DNA of 64,000 nt from Phaeocystidibacter marisrubri (GCF_008933165.1 NZ_WBVQ01000001.1:1578621-1642620); one strand, 5' to 3'. Counted from the first letter of the stretch, positions 16,129-25,217 are shown. Made by a program: numbers and translations. The notes: generated from the letters alone by a model not told the origin.

Positions 16129-16728
16129 TTATTTACCCGAGGCAAAGTCGATAATTGCATTGTCCAAAGGAGAAACACTAGAAGGGTACTCAGCCGTCCA
16201 TACGCCGTTCTCATCTATGGTAAACTTGTGAAAGTTCCACTTCACTTCACCATCGGAAACTCCATTGGCAGAAGCTGATGTCAACCAACGATACACCGGA
16301 TTCATGTCTTCACCTACTACTGATGATTTACTCATCATAGGAAATGAAACCCCGTAGTTCTTTTGACAAAACGTAGCAATTTGCTCATCGGAACCCGGTT
16401 CTTGGGAACCAAAGTTATTGGCTGGAAAACCAATAATGGTAAACTTCTCTCCACCGTACTCTTCGTAAAGCTCTTGAAGTTGAGCATATTGAGGAGTGTA
16501 ACCACACTCTGAAGCAGTATTGACAATCAAGACACGCTTGCCTTTCAATTGCTCAAAATTAAAGGGTTCGCCATCAAGCGTTGTCATTTCAAAACTGTAG
16601 AAACTATCCATTTGTTTGTGTTCTTGGATTCTTGCCTCTGCAACTTCAGCAGGTTGAGAAGCCGACGGAGCAGTGCTGGTATTGCACGATGCAGTTGCGA
16701 TAGCAAGAATTGGAATAATGTATTTCAC
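16129..16728 (-). CDS. Glutathione-peroxidase-family thiol peroxidase, lipoprotein
   Basis: A 199-residue GPx-fold protein with an N-terminal lipoprotein signal (IATASC, lipid Cys at 15), so it acts in the periplasm or at the outer membrane. The peroxidatic Cys is C75 in NTASECGYTPQY; FPANNFGSQEPGSDEQI carries the Gln of the active-site triad, and KWNFHKFTIDENG supplies Trp and Asn. The Cys in ATFCQKNYG about residue 118 can serve as resolving Cys, as in thioredoxin-dependent GPx, which suits an organism that makes bacillithiol rather than glutathione. Reduces hydrogen or lipid peroxides. Single-gene unit. Confidence 0.92.
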   Translation of the reverse strand: MKYIIPILAIATASCNTSTAPSASQPAEVAEARIQEHKQMDSFYSFEMTTLDGEPFNFEQLKGKRVLIVNTASECGYTPQYAQLQELYEEYGGEKFTIIGFPANNFGSQEPGSDEQIATFCQKNYGVSFPMMSKSSVVGEDMNPVYRWLTSASANGVSDGEVKWNFHKFTIDENGVWTAEYPSSVSPLDNAIIDFASGK

Positions 16729-16795
16729 GGGAGTTGTATTTAATTCAGTAACGCGAAGTTACACATTTGGTTTACCCGTGACTGTAGTTTTATCC

Positions 16796-18451
16796 CTAGA
16801 ACCTATACCGAACGCCCAATGACAATGGAACAGAATTTCTTGTCCACGCCGCTTTGCGATAATCGCTGTAAGGCATAGCATTCGTCCGATACCCCAATCG
16901 GAAGATGCCTTGCCAGTGCGGTGTAATGGAATACCCCAGCTCCATTCTGGCCGCCAAATCCACTCCTATACTATTGTGAGTGGAACGATAGACCTCGCCT
17001 TGATACCATTGGGTAGAAGAGAACGTAAGAATGGGACCAGCTTGAATACTGGTACTCCACTTCCCGTATTCCCATTCCATACCTACCATCAGAGGAACGG
17101 AAATGCGGTAACCATTCATTTGTTTCATGTCTGCTGTTTCAGTGCGCACCAGAACAGTATCCCCTTTTTCTTTCAATATGCTGTCAGTCGTGTAGGTCAT
17201 AGTGGTATCGTACACCCACCTACCGGTATTGATCCCTGTTATCTGCCAAGTAGAATCGACCACTTGGGTATAGGTGGTATCCCACTCGAACCAGCTCAGA
17301 CTGCTTAAAATCTCTTGTTCGGTATACTCATAATGCGTTGTTTTCTGAGATTCGGTGAGATAACTCAAACCACTCGAGAACTTCCAGCCATAGATGCGGT
17401 AATCTGCCTCAAGTCCAAAGCCCACTGGAGAAGTCACTTCATAGAAAACATTTCCTTCTGCGGTTGTTGGTGGTGTTGAGGTTGCAGCAAATGTTCCATA
17501 GGCTGTAATGGACCATGGTGAAGGCTGGTTAGAAGAATTGCGAATGACAGCAGACGATGGTTTTTCTTCGGTCTCAGCATTCGATGGATGATTTGCTCCA
17601 GCCTCTTCGGCAGTGGCCGTTGTATTCCCTCCTCCATTGTCATTCATCTCCTCTGCAACGCTGGCAGCATTGGCTTCACTAGAGCTCGCATCATTAGAAG
17701 AGGAAGATGGACGGCTAGGAGTTGTGATACTTTCACCTTCTCCTCTTACTTCCATATTTTCCCCGAAAGTGGATTCAGAATTTACAGCCGTACTTCCCGT
17801 TTTTTCATCTGAAGAATTAGCTAAAGTTGACTCCGTAGAAGCGATCTCGTATGGATCAGCAGACGCGATATTGGAGCGCTCATCGGATGTCGTTGGAACC
17901 GCACCTCCTTCTTCCGAAGACGGTTGTTGCGCGAGTGTTCGAGACGATTCACCTGCTTCCAATGCTGAATTCCTGCGGGTATAAACATCCTGATTTTCAT
18001 TCTGTCCGACACGAGCCATCGTGTTCTCACTCGATGCATCTGCACCTATGGAGCGATTAGTACCCAATGGGCTTGTGACTTCTGAAGAAGGAGAAACAGA
18101 AGGTGAAGATTCCGTGGAAGAGTTATTCTCTAACGAAGTATTTGAGATTGTCGCAGGAGAAAGATTAGAAGTAGATCCTGATGGGGTATTGACGATTGCG
18201 GGTGCAGTTTGTGCATCTAATTGGGTAGATTCCGCATTCTCACTTGTGAACCAAAAAATGGATCCGATGACCACAGCCGTGGACAAGACGATTCCAGAAA
18301 CGCCGCCGAGGGATCTATACCACGGTTTCGCCACCAGAGATGGTTGAGAATTAATCATCTGCTCCATTGCCGCCCAATCGGAAGGAGTTGGCGTATCCTC
18401 GAAGGAATCGAGTTTTGCCTTTAGCCAGTTTGTAAATCCGCTTTTCATCAA
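16796..18451 (-). CDS. Putative anti-sigma factor fused through a long linker to an outer-membrane beta-barrel
   Basis: A 551-residue protein with three parts. Residues 1-48 are cytosolic and resemble the short anti-sigma segment of Bacteroidota (FTNWLKAKLDSFEDTPTPSDWAAME); one TM helix at ~49-68 (GVSGIVLSTAVVIGSIFWF); a low-complexity Ser/Thr/Glu/Asn-rich linker at ~70-310; and a beta-strand-rich C-terminal ~240 residues ending LGVRYRF with the terminal Phe of outer-membrane proteins. Its ATG overlaps the stop of the ECF sigma gene (ATGA, 18448-18451), so the two are translationally coupled. The layout suggests one chain spanning inner membrane, periplasm and outer membrane, holding the sigma factor until a surface signal arrives. 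The anti-sigma role is inferred from context and N-terminal shape. Confidence 0.7.
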   Translation of the reverse strand: MMKSGFTNWLKAKLDSFEDTPTPSDWAAMEQMINSQPSLVAKPWYRSLGGVSGIVLSTAVVIGSIFWFTSENAESTQLDAQTAPAIVNTPSGSTSNLSPATISNTSLENNSSTESSPSVSPSSEVTSPLGTNRSIGADASSENTMARVGQNENQDVYTRRNSALEAGESSRTLAQQPSSEEGGAVPTTSDERSNIASADPYEIASTESTLANSSDEKTGSTAVNSESTFGENMEVRGEGESITTPSRPSSSSNDASSSEANAASVAEEMNDNGGGNTTATAEEAGANHPSNAETEEKPSSAVIRNSSNQPSPWSITAYGTFAATSTPPTTAEGNVFYEVTSPVGFGLEADYRIYGWKFSSGLSYLTESQKTTHYEYTEQEILSSLSWFEWDTTYTQVVDSTWQITGINTGRWVYDTTMTYTTDSILKEKGDTVLVRTETADMKQMNGYRISVPLMVGMEWEYGKWSTSIQAGPILTFSSTQWYQGEVYRSTHNSIGVDLAARMELGYSITPHWQGIFRLGYRTNAMPYSDYRKAAWTRNSVPLSLGVRYRF

Positions 18452-19023
18452 ATCACATCTTTCAATTGATACCGCCGAATCAACCGCCCGCGAAGCGTTT
18501 CGCGAGCTGCTTGTAATAAGCGTTTGCTGGTTCGTACGGAAATTTCGAGAATCTCTCCAATCTCTTCGTGCTTGTACCCTTCAAACTCAAACATATTGAA
18601 CACCAGTTTTTGTCTTTCAGGCAATGCGTTCATCACCAAATCCACTTCTTCTGCAGAAATGGTGTTCAAAACATCATTGGAAACCGAATCGTTGAAGTCG
18701 TCTCGAAACGGACGTTCTTCGTCGCTAAGCAACACCTGTTCATTGTATGTCTTCGACTTTCTCAATTCATCGATACACGCTCGAACAGCTACCGTCATTG
18801 CCCAAGGTAAAAAGGGCTGTGCCTCGTCATACTTCTCCAAATTCAATAGAATTTTGAGATAACAACTGTTGGCTAATGACCTCGCATCTTCGTCTTGCTT
18901 GCGATAGCGCCTACACACTTTCATCAGCGCAGGAAAGCTCTTCTCATACAGCATAGCTTGAGCGCGTCGGTCATTTTTCCGACAACGAACAACAAGATCT
19001 GTAAATGAGAGTGTTTCCTTCAT
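18448..19023 (-). CDS. ECF-type RNA polymerase sigma factor
   Basis: A 191-residue sigma-70 factor with region 2 (about 25-90, YEKSFPALMKVCRRYRKQDEDARSLANSCYLKIL ... FLPWAMTVAVRACIDELRK) and region 4 (about 125-185, LPERQKLVFNMFEFEGYKHEEIGEILEISVRTSKRLLQAARETLR). Start at 19023 is chosen because a TACCTTTA box (-7-like, 19033-19040) lies just upstream and would be inside the longer frame starting at 19062. It overlaps its downstream partner by 4 bases. Targets unknown; partner topology suggests an envelope signal. Confidence 0.92.
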   Translation of the reverse strand: MKETLSFTDLVVRCRKNDRRAQAMLYEKSFPALMKVCRRYRKQDEDARSLANSCYLKILLNLEKYDEAQPFLPWAMTVAVRACIDELRKSKTYNEQVLLSDEERPFRDDFNDSVSNDVLNTISAEEVDLVMNALPERQKLVFNMFEFEGYKHEEIGEILEISVRTSKRLLQAARETLRGRLIRRYQLKDVI

Positions 19024-19225
19024 TGCGCCAAATAAAGGTACGCTTTGTTGTACACAGAGCACACCTCCAATGATGTAGCGTTAACTAAGAGCAGTTCTTA
19101 GCGAATAATGCATTTTTCAACGACCGTTCTTCCCGCTGTCTTTATGTTCAACATATCTACTCCAGAAAACAGACCTAATAAATCAACGAAGGTCTGCCCT
19201 TTCATTTTGGTTTAGCTCATTGAAA

Positions 19226-19255
19226 AACTGCGCCATGCCCTTACACGGCGCAGTT
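19226..19255 (-). terminator. Hairpin after the PKD/T9SS gene
   Basis: 9-bp stem AACTGCGCC/GGCGCAGTT (19226-19234 with 19247-19255) just past the stop of the gene at 19265; followed on the minus strand by TTTTTCA. Confidence 0.8.
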
Positions 19256-19264
19256 AACCCTTGT

Positions 19265-20431
19265 TTATTCAACTCTGATTTTCAGATGCTGAACTCGATT
19301 GCTACTTGAAATACGCAATACATACATCCCAGAGGGACAATCATTTGTATTTATTGTGATTTTATTCGAAAAGGTAGCTTGAGAATGCACTTCTCGACCT
19401 GAGAGATCAAACAGCGAAAACCCATGGATGACGGCTTCTGATTCAATGTTAATCACATCATTCGCTGGTTGAGGATACACGATAAACTCATGGGGTTCGC
19501 TTTCTTCTATGCCGATGGTATACGGATCCATCACATTCAAGGTGTACCCCGTTTTGTAGATCAAGTCGCCATTGGCATCCATACCTACGGTTTCCACATG
19601 ATAACTAGAACAAATTAGTGTGTTTTGAGAATCGTACTCTTCCATCAGAACACTCACCTTGTAAGCTCCAGGCTGACTATAAACGTGGGTTGGGAAAGGA
19701 CCTTGAGCAGCATTTCCATCTCCAAAATTCCAGAAATAGGTATGAGAATCGGCTCCAAAGCTGGTGGAGTCGGATATGTTCCAAATCACCAAGTTCCCTC
19801 CAAAACTATTGACGGTATCTACTATAAACTTGGCCTCACAACTGTCGGCAGGTGAAATTGTGACCGTATCCTGACGCACTACACACCCCAAATGCACTGC
19901 AGCCCAATAGTATTTCCCTGGTATTGAAAATGTTTTGGAAATATTGGCCCCGCTCTGTGTCGTTCCATCTGAAAAGGAGTAACGCATGTTTTGCCCTGTC
20001 CAATTGGGATGATTGACATAACTCAAGGTGAGTGTATTGTTGGTCAACTGATCTGTAACGGTCCCTTCACAACTATCCACACATGATACATATGCTGTAT
20101 CCGTCATTGATGTGATTCCATTGATAGTGTCGTACGCTGCAGATTTGTTAAATGCGAGTTGTTGGTTGCACCCCCACACGCGAATAATCATCTGACCAGA
20201 ATCGTATGCTCCTGAAAGAACGGAGTCAACTTCTCCCGCAAAATCGGTGAAAAGCTCGTGCACCACTCTCTGATTCGTGAATGAGCTATCAATCACCTCA
20301 ACTCTATAATTGATTAAATCTGTGTTGGGAGGTAGTACGGCCTTGAGTTCCAGATGTACTCCGCGAACTTGCCCCATCGCTAATGTAGAAGCAACGAGCA
20401 GGAATAGTAGAACGCGATAAATAGGTTTCAT
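19265..20431 (-). CDS. Secreted PKD-domain protein with T9SS type A sorting domain
   Basis: A 388-residue exported protein. The start at 20431 gives a compact signal peptide (KPIYRVLLFLLVASTLAMGQ); an in-frame ATG 24 bases upstream is possible. The middle holds a PKD/Ig-like domain with the diagnostic YFWNFGDGNAAQGPFPTHVY, preceded by a related domain (MRYSFSDGTTQSGANISKTF). The last ~75 residues (EFIVYPQPANDVINI ... VQHLKIRVE) are a T9SS type A sorting signal. Many Cys pairs (for example SCVDSC) suggest disulfides at the cell surface. Likely a surface-displayed adhesion or matrix-type protein; no enzyme motif seen. Confidence 0.85.
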   Translation of the reverse strand: MKPIYRVLLFLLVASTLAMGQVRGVHLELKAVLPPNTDLINYRVEVIDSSFTNQRVVHELFTDFAGEVDSVLSGAYDSGQMIIRVWGCNQQLAFNKSAAYDTINGITSMTDTAYVSCVDSCEGTVTDQLTNNTLTLSYVNHPNWTGQNMRYSFSDGTTQSGANISKTFSIPGKYYWAAVHLGCVVRQDTVTISPADSCEAKFIVDTVNSFGGNLVIWNISDSTSFGADSHTYFWNFGDGNAAQGPFPTHVYSQPGAYKVSVLMEEYDSQNTLICSSYHVETVGMDANGDLIYKTGYTLNVMDPYTIGIEESEPHEFIVYPQPANDVINIESEAVIHGFSLFDLSGREVHSQATFSNKITINTNDCPSGMYVLRISSSNRVQHLKIRVE

Positions 20432-20539
20432 GGAAAGATGGAAATTCATGTTCATCTAATACGCAAGTTAGCGTGCAGAAGTGTCACTTTCGATGAATTC
20501 ATACTACGCTTTTGATGCGATAGCACGTATCTTCGCAGC

Positions 20540-21196
20540 ATGTGGAGAGAAATCCGATATCTTATTGCCAAAGATCTCAAGCTCGATTTTCGTCAGCGGT
20601 ATGCGATTTTCGCCACACTTCTCTATGCGGTCAGTACCACTTATCTCTCTTATTTCATCTTTAGAGAAACCAGTCTCAATCGACTTTCATGGGTTGCTCT
20701 GTATTGGATCATTACCATCTTTTCAGCCCTTTCTTCTGCCACTCGTAGTTTCAGTGCAGAGAGTCAAAATCGGTTTTGGTACTACGCCCAACTCGTTCGC
20801 CCTAGCTCGATGATTCTGGCGAAGATGATCTACAATTCCATCTTGCTCGTGATCATTGGAGTGTTCACATACGGATTGTTCACCTTCTTACTCGGCAATC
20901 CCATTATTGACAATCTCCAGATGTTGGTAGTGGTGATCATAGGAACGGTAGGTTTCTCTACCACACTAACGCTACTCTCCGCCATTTCTGCAAAAACGAA
21001 TAACAACACTGTGCTCATTGCCGTATTGAGTATCCCGCTCATGCTTCCCCTCACTATACTTTTGGTAAGAGCCAGTCATGTGGCAAGCTTGGGAATGAAT
21101 TGGGGAGAAAACACCTATCTCATCTTCCTCTTATTGTTTTCGTCGCTTACAGGAATCCTCTCCTTCATCCTTTATCCTCAAATCTGGAGGGAATAA
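20540..21196 (+). CDS. ccmB: Heme exporter / cytochrome c maturation protein CcmB
   Basis: A 218-residue inner-membrane protein with six hydrophobic helices, the ABC-permease partner of CcmA in System I cytochrome c maturation, needed to release holo-CcmE. The N-terminus MWREIRYLIAKDLKLDFRQRYAIFATLLYAV and the LLLGNPIIDNLQMLV-type loop match Bacteroidota CcmB. No ATPase gene ccmA is adjacent; it must be elsewhere. The next ccm gene begins 275 bases later behind its own -7 box. Confidence 0.9.
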   Translation: MWREIRYLIAKDLKLDFRQRYAIFATLLYAVSTTYLSYFIFRETSLNRLSWVALYWIITIFSALSSATRSFSAESQNRFWYYAQLVRPSSMILAKMIYNSILLVIIGVFTYGLFTFLLGNPIIDNLQMLVVVIIGTVGFSTTLTLLSAISAKTNNNTVLIAVLSIPLMLPLTILLVRASHVASLGMNWGENTYLIFLLLFSSLTGILSFILYPQIWRE

Positions 21197-21200
21197 AAAA

Positions 21201-21226
21201 GAGGGAAGCCCCAAAAGACCTCCCTC
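21201..21226. terminator. Hairpin just downstream of ccmB, T run on the minus strand
   Basis: GAGGGA/TCCCTC (21201-21206 with 21221-21226). The T run is on the minus strand (six T), not the plus strand, so it would stop antisense transcription entering ccmB rather than end ccmB itself. The rest of 21227-21440 shows no gene. Confidence 0.4.
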
Positions 21227-21440
21227 CGCAACCGCCCACGACTGTGAGTTCAGCAAACAATTTTTACTGTTGATAGTGGATTCCCACTGCGTTAGCTCTC
21301 GTTCTTACTTACAGTCAAATTGCCTACTGTCAATCGACAGGTACTAGAAGTACGTAATCAAGTTGAACGAAAGGGACACACTATCGTGAACATCGTGTTT
21401 GAGTTCATGGACAATTTCATTGCCGATGCTCATTTTTCCG

Positions 21441-21448
21441 TACATTTG
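21441..21448 (+). promoter_or_regulatory. -7 box ahead of the ccmC operon
   Basis: TACATTTG, exact TAnnTTTG match, 24 bases before the TTG start of ccmC. Confidence 0.55.
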
Positions 21449-21471
21449 GGCAGCTTAAAAACATCCACATT

Positions 21472-22167
21472 TTGTCTGTTAAAAAACATTGGTGGAAGGC
21501 AGTTGGAGTACTGCTTGTCGCTTATAGTATCTACGCAGGTTTCTTGAATGAAGTCCCGCGTTTGGACGTTCTAAACGAGAGTATCCGTAACCTGTATTTT
21601 CACGTAAGTATGTGGTTCGTCATGGTTCCCATGATGCTCGTTTCCCTGATCTTCTCCATTCGTTTCTTGAAGTCTCAAAATCCGCGCTTCGATAAAAGAG
21701 CAAGCATTTTTGCCGAAACGGGAATGTTCTTCGCCTTGATGGGCTTAGTTACGGGTAGTCTTTGGGCAAAATTCACTTGGGGAACTTTTTGGACCAATGA
21801 TCCAAAACTGAACGGAACGGCCATTACCCTTTTGATTTATACAGCCTACTTCATCTTGAGAGGCTCTATGAATAATGAAGACCAACGCGGCCGACTCAGT
21901 GCAGTTTACAACGTATTCGCTTTTGTGCTGATGATTGTCTTTATCGGGGTTCTACCTCGACTCACCGACTCTCTACACCCAGGCAACGGAGGCAATGCAG
22001 GTTTCAATCAATACGACCTCGATTCGAGAATGCGTGTGGTATTCTACCCCGCTGTCATTGGATGGAACCTTATTGGAGTTTGGTTTGCCCAACTCACTTT
22101 CAGAATTAAGACCGCTCGCGAAGCTATCATCAATCAAAAGGAAATTACGGATGAAATATTGGATTAA
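21472..22167 (+). CDS. ccmC: Heme transporter CcmC (HHP/WWD family)
   Basis: A 231-residue inner-membrane protein with six helices, start TTG. The tryptophan-rich WWD-type loop is AKFTWGTFWTNDPKLNGTAI (about residues 100-119), and conserved His flank it (LYFHVSMWFVM near 45 and the SLHPGNGGN loop near 170). CcmC loads heme onto CcmE in the periplasm. The gene overlaps the next small one by 17 bases. The length is close to that of E. coli CcmC, so it is CcmC rather than the longer CcmF, which is encoded further down. Confidence 0.9.
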   Translation: MSVKKHWWKAVGVLLVAYSIYAGFLNEVPRLDVLNESIRNLYFHVSMWFVMVPMMLVSLIFSIRFLKSQNPRFDKRASIFAETGMFFALMGLVTGSLWAKFTWGTFWTNDPKLNGTAITLLIYTAYFILRGSMNNEDQRGRLSAVYNVFAFVLMIVFIGVLPRLTDSLHPGNGGNAGFNQYDLDSRMRVVFYPAVIGWNLIGVWFAQLTFRIKTAREAIINQKEITDEILD

Positions 22168-22369
22168 CACCCTTATCCTCACCTTATTCTCTCCCCTCAC
22201 ATTTGCACAGGAATCTGGTGAATCCATTGAAATGGCGGACGTTATGCGCAGCAACGGTAAAATTTACGTGGTTGTTGGCGTTTTGCTAATCATTTTCGTG
22301 GGTTTGATTGTTAACATGGTTCGATTGGAAAAAAAGATGAATCGAATTGAGAAAGAGATAAAAGCATGA
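22151..22369 (+). CDS. CcmD-like small membrane protein
   Basis: A 72-residue protein starting at the ATG at 22151, overlapping the ccmC stop. It has an N-terminal signal-like segment (LILTLFSPLTFAQ), a short periplasmic stretch, one TM helix (IYVVVGVLLIIFVGLIVNMV) and a basic/acidic C-tail (RLEKKMNRIEKEIKA). Size, position between ccmC and ccmE and the TM-plus-coiled tail fit CcmD, which holds CcmC, heme and CcmE together. Sequence conservation in CcmD is too low to prove it. Confidence 0.75.
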   Translation: MKYWINTLILTLFSPLTFAQESGESIEMADVMRSNGKIYVVVGVLLIIFVGLIVNMVRLEKKMNRIEKEIKA

Positions 22370-22773
22370 AGACTTCACACATCATCCTACTTGTGGTAGT
22401 TGCCGTTTTAATTGGCGGTATCATTTCCACCTTTCAGGATGCGAGCACGTACGTTACGTTTGATCGCGCCGATCAAAACATTGGAGAGACGTACACCGTA
22501 GTTGGAGAGTTAAATCTCGAGCACGATATCACATTCAATCCAAACACCACCATGCTTCGTTTTACCGCGGTAGACGATTCTGGTAGTCAGCGTGTGGTTT
22601 ACTACAACAGTCCAAAACCCACCGACTTCGAAAAGAGTGAAAAGATCACCATGAAGGGTTTTGCCACCGACACTGCATTTATTGCCTCAGAAGTGTTGAT
22701 GAAATGTCCTTCAAAGTACAATGAACAAAACCGGATGAGCGGAGCAACAGACTCTTACAGCTCTGAAGATTAA
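22366..22773 (+). CDS. ccmE: Heme chaperone CcmE, CxxxY variant
   Basis: A 135-residue periplasmic protein with one N-terminal TM helix (IILLVVVAVLIGGIISTF) and an OB-fold domain (VVGELNLEHDITFNPNTTMLRFTAVDDSGSQRVVYY...). CcmE normally binds heme covalently through His in HxxxY; here the site is C114-P-S-K-Y118, the CxxxY form known from archaea and some sulfate reducers (System I*). It overlaps the ccmD-like gene by 4 bases and ccmF starts 17 bases later. A short acidic Ser-rich tail follows. Confidence 0.92.
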   Translation: MKTSHIILLVVVAVLIGGIISTFQDASTYVTFDRADQNIGETYTVVGELNLEHDITFNPNTTMLRFTAVDDSGSQRVVYYNSPKPTDFEKSEKITMKGFATDTAFIASEVLMKCPSKYNEQNRMSGATDSYSSED

Positions 22774-22790
22774 TCCCACATTTCTTACCC

Positions 22791-25208
22791 GTGGAATATA
22801 TTGGAGAACATTTGTTTGTAGGCGACCTCGGTCGCTTTTTTGTCATTCTGAGTTTTGCAACCTCTATCCTTGCCTTGTTCGCCTATGGTAAATTCTGGCA
22901 AAGAGAAGATCGTTTGGAATGGCGAAAACTAGGCCGTGCTTCTTACCTCATGCATGCCATATCGGTATTCGGCATTGTAGGAACGCTTTTCTACATGATG
23001 CTGAATCACTATTACGAATACAGCTACGTTTGGAACCACACTTCCAACGAACTCCCTACCCGATACATGTTCTCCAGTTTCTGGGAAGGACAAGAAGGTA
23101 GTTTCCTTCTGTGGATGTTCTGGCATGCCGTGCTCGGAATCATCGTGATGTTCACCGCGAAGAAATGGGAGTCGTCTACGATGAGCGTCATTGTGGTAAT
23201 TCAGGCTTTCTTGGCATCCATGCTGCTCGGCATTTACATTGGCGATACCAAAATCGGTTTGAGTCCATTCTTGCTCATTCGCGAATTGCCAGAGTACATC
23301 GGACTTCCATGGACTAAAAACGCGAATTACTTATTGCTGATCGACGAATTCAAGAACGGTCGCGGATTGAATCCCCTCCTCCAGAACTATTGGATGACCA
23401 TTCACCCGCCTACCCTCTTCTTGGGATTTGCTTCTACCTTGATTCCATTTGCCTATGCCATTGGAGGCTTGCTCACCGGCAACCACAAAGATTGGGTGAA
23501 ACCCGCCTTGCCTTGGGCCTTCTTCAGCGTTGGAATTCTGGGAATCGGAATTTTAATGGGTGGAGCATGGGCTTACGAAGCATTGAGCTTCGGTGGATTC
23601 TGGGCTTGGGATCCCGTGGAAAATGCATCCTTGGTTCCTTGGTTGATGATGGTGGGCGCCGCTCACTTGTTGTTGATTCAAAAAAACCGAGGAGGATCAC
23701 TCCCTTCTGCCTACCTTCTCACCATATTGAGCTTCTTGTTGATTCTCTATTCTACCTTCCTTACTCGAAGTGGAATCTTGGGAGATAGCTCTGTTCACAG
23801 TTTTGTGGATTTGGGTCTTCACGCTCAACTTCTATTGGTGTTGCTCGGTTTCGTTATTGGATCGTTTGCACTCTATTTCTGGAGATTCAAGCAGTTTAAA
23901 AAGATGGGGAAAGAAGACGAGCTGTCTTCTCGAGAGTTTTGGATGTTCATTGGAGCCATGGTTCTCCTACTTTCCTCACTTCAAATTACCTTCTCTACTT
24001 CAATTCCAGTTTGGAACAGCCTCTTTGGGCCTGATGGATGGATTCCGCTTTTCACGGAAAAACTCGCCAATCCAAACGACCCAGTTCAGCACTACAACCG
24101 CTACCAACTTCCATTTGCCATTGTTACGGGGCTTCTAGTAGCCTTCGGACAATTCCTGACGTACAAGCGTAGCACGGCAAAGCAGTTCTGGAAAAGCATC
24201 AGTGCTTCCATTTTCATCACTTTGGTGCTAACCGTTGTGATGGTATTGACGCTCGGAATGAAACATCCACTCTACATTGTGATGCTCTTCACTTCTACAT
24301 GGGCCGTAATAGCCAACTTGGATTTCTGGTTCCGCGTAGGTAGAAAGTGGAAAGGCATTTCTGGACCTTCTGTAGCGCACGTAGGCTTTGGAATGATTCT
24401 CTTGGGTACACTTATTTCTCAAGGACAGCAGGAAGTGATTACGCAGAACCAATCGTTTTTGGCAGATGACCTTCCAGCCAACAAGAACAAACTCTTGGTG
24501 CTTAACGACACAGCCGAAACCCGAGGTTATAAAATGCAGTGGACCAATCGTTCCACCGATGGCAGAAACATCTATTTTGATCTAAACATCTGGGAGCCAG
24601 GTGACGAAAATGTCTCATTCAGTGTTCAACCTTTCTTCCAAATCAATGAAAGAATGGGGAATGTTCCAGAACCTTCTACCCAACACTACTGGAATAGAGA
24701 CATCTACACGCACGTCACTTACGCGGATCTCCGAGATTCTGCCACTCGTTTCAACCCCTGGCAGAATGAAATTGAAGCTCAACTTGAAGTTTCAGATCCA
24801 CATTTTATCTTCAACAAGCATCAGTTGACACTCGACTCGGTGATTGTGTACGATATTCAAGCAGCCGATGGACAGTTCTCTGGCGCCACAGTGGGTGCAG
24901 CTTTGAGCATTCGCACAATGCAAGACAGCATTTATCACGCTATTCCGATTTATCACATCACCACAGAGGGCGAATCTTTTGAGGATGCCATTATAGAAGA
25001 AGTGGGTTTGAAGTTCCAGTTTGCCTCAGCAGATGCCAATCAACAAAAGATTATCATCAAGGCATGGGAACACCGCGAAGCGCAAGAAGATGTCATCATC
25101 GTTCAGGCCATCGTATTCCCATACATCAATATTCTTTGGATCGGTTGTATCTTGATGGGGATTGGCTCCTTCATGGCAGTTTACCAACGTCTCAAAAAGA
25201 AGAGCTAA
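22791..25208 (+). CDS. ccmF: Cytochrome c heme lyase CcmF
   Basis: An 805-residue inner-membrane protein from a GTG start, with about 14-15 helices. The WWD signature FGGFWAWDPVENASLVPW is at ~267-284, and conserved His occur around it (MTIHPPTLFLG near 205 and GDSSVHSFVDLGLH near 332). A large periplasmic domain occupies ~560-770 before the last helix. CcmF attaches heme to CXXCH motifs of apocytochromes; such a cytochrome is encoded at 51814-52152. The next gene follows after 9 bases. Confidence 0.93.
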   Translation: MEYIGEHLFVGDLGRFFVILSFATSILALFAYGKFWQREDRLEWRKLGRASYLMHAISVFGIVGTLFYMMLNHYYEYSYVWNHTSNELPTRYMFSSFWEGQEGSFLLWMFWHAVLGIIVMFTAKKWESSTMSVIVVIQAFLASMLLGIYIGDTKIGLSPFLLIRELPEYIGLPWTKNANYLLLIDEFKNGRGLNPLLQNYWMTIHPPTLFLGFASTLIPFAYAIGGLLTGNHKDWVKPALPWAFFSVGILGIGILMGGAWAYEALSFGGFWAWDPVENASLVPWLMMVGAAHLLLIQKNRGGSLPSAYLLTILSFLLILYSTFLTRSGILGDSSVHSFVDLGLHAQLLLVLLGFVIGSFALYFWRFKQFKKMGKEDELSSREFWMFIGAMVLLLSSLQITFSTSIPVWNSLFGPDGWIPLFTEKLANPNDPVQHYNRYQLPFAIVTGLLVAFGQFLTYKRSTAKQFWKSISASIFITLVLTVVMVLTLGMKHPLYIVMLFTSTWAVIANLDFWFRVGRKWKGISGPSVAHVGFGMILLGTLISQGQQEVITQNQSFLADDLPANKNKLLVLNDTAETRGYKMQWTNRSTDGRNIYFDLNIWEPGDENVSFSVQPFFQINERMGNVPEPSTQHYWNRDIYTHVTYADLRDSATRFNPWQNEIEAQLEVSDPHFIFNKHQLTLDSVIVYDIQAADGQFSGATVGAALSIRTMQDSIYHAIPIYHITTEGESFEDAIIEEVGLKFQFASADANQQKIIIKAWEHREAQEDVIIVQAIVFPYINILWIGCILMGIGSFMAVYQRLKKKS

Positions 25209-25217
25209 ATTCTCTAC

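Noticed and set aside
18448..19062. Longer start of the sigma factor at 19062
   Set aside because: It would place a TACCTTTA promoter box inside the coding sequence and adds residues that do not look like sigma region 1/2.
21201..21226. Terminator of ccmB on the plus strand
   Set aside because: The T run lies on the minus strand; on the plus strand the hairpin is followed by CGCAACCGCC.
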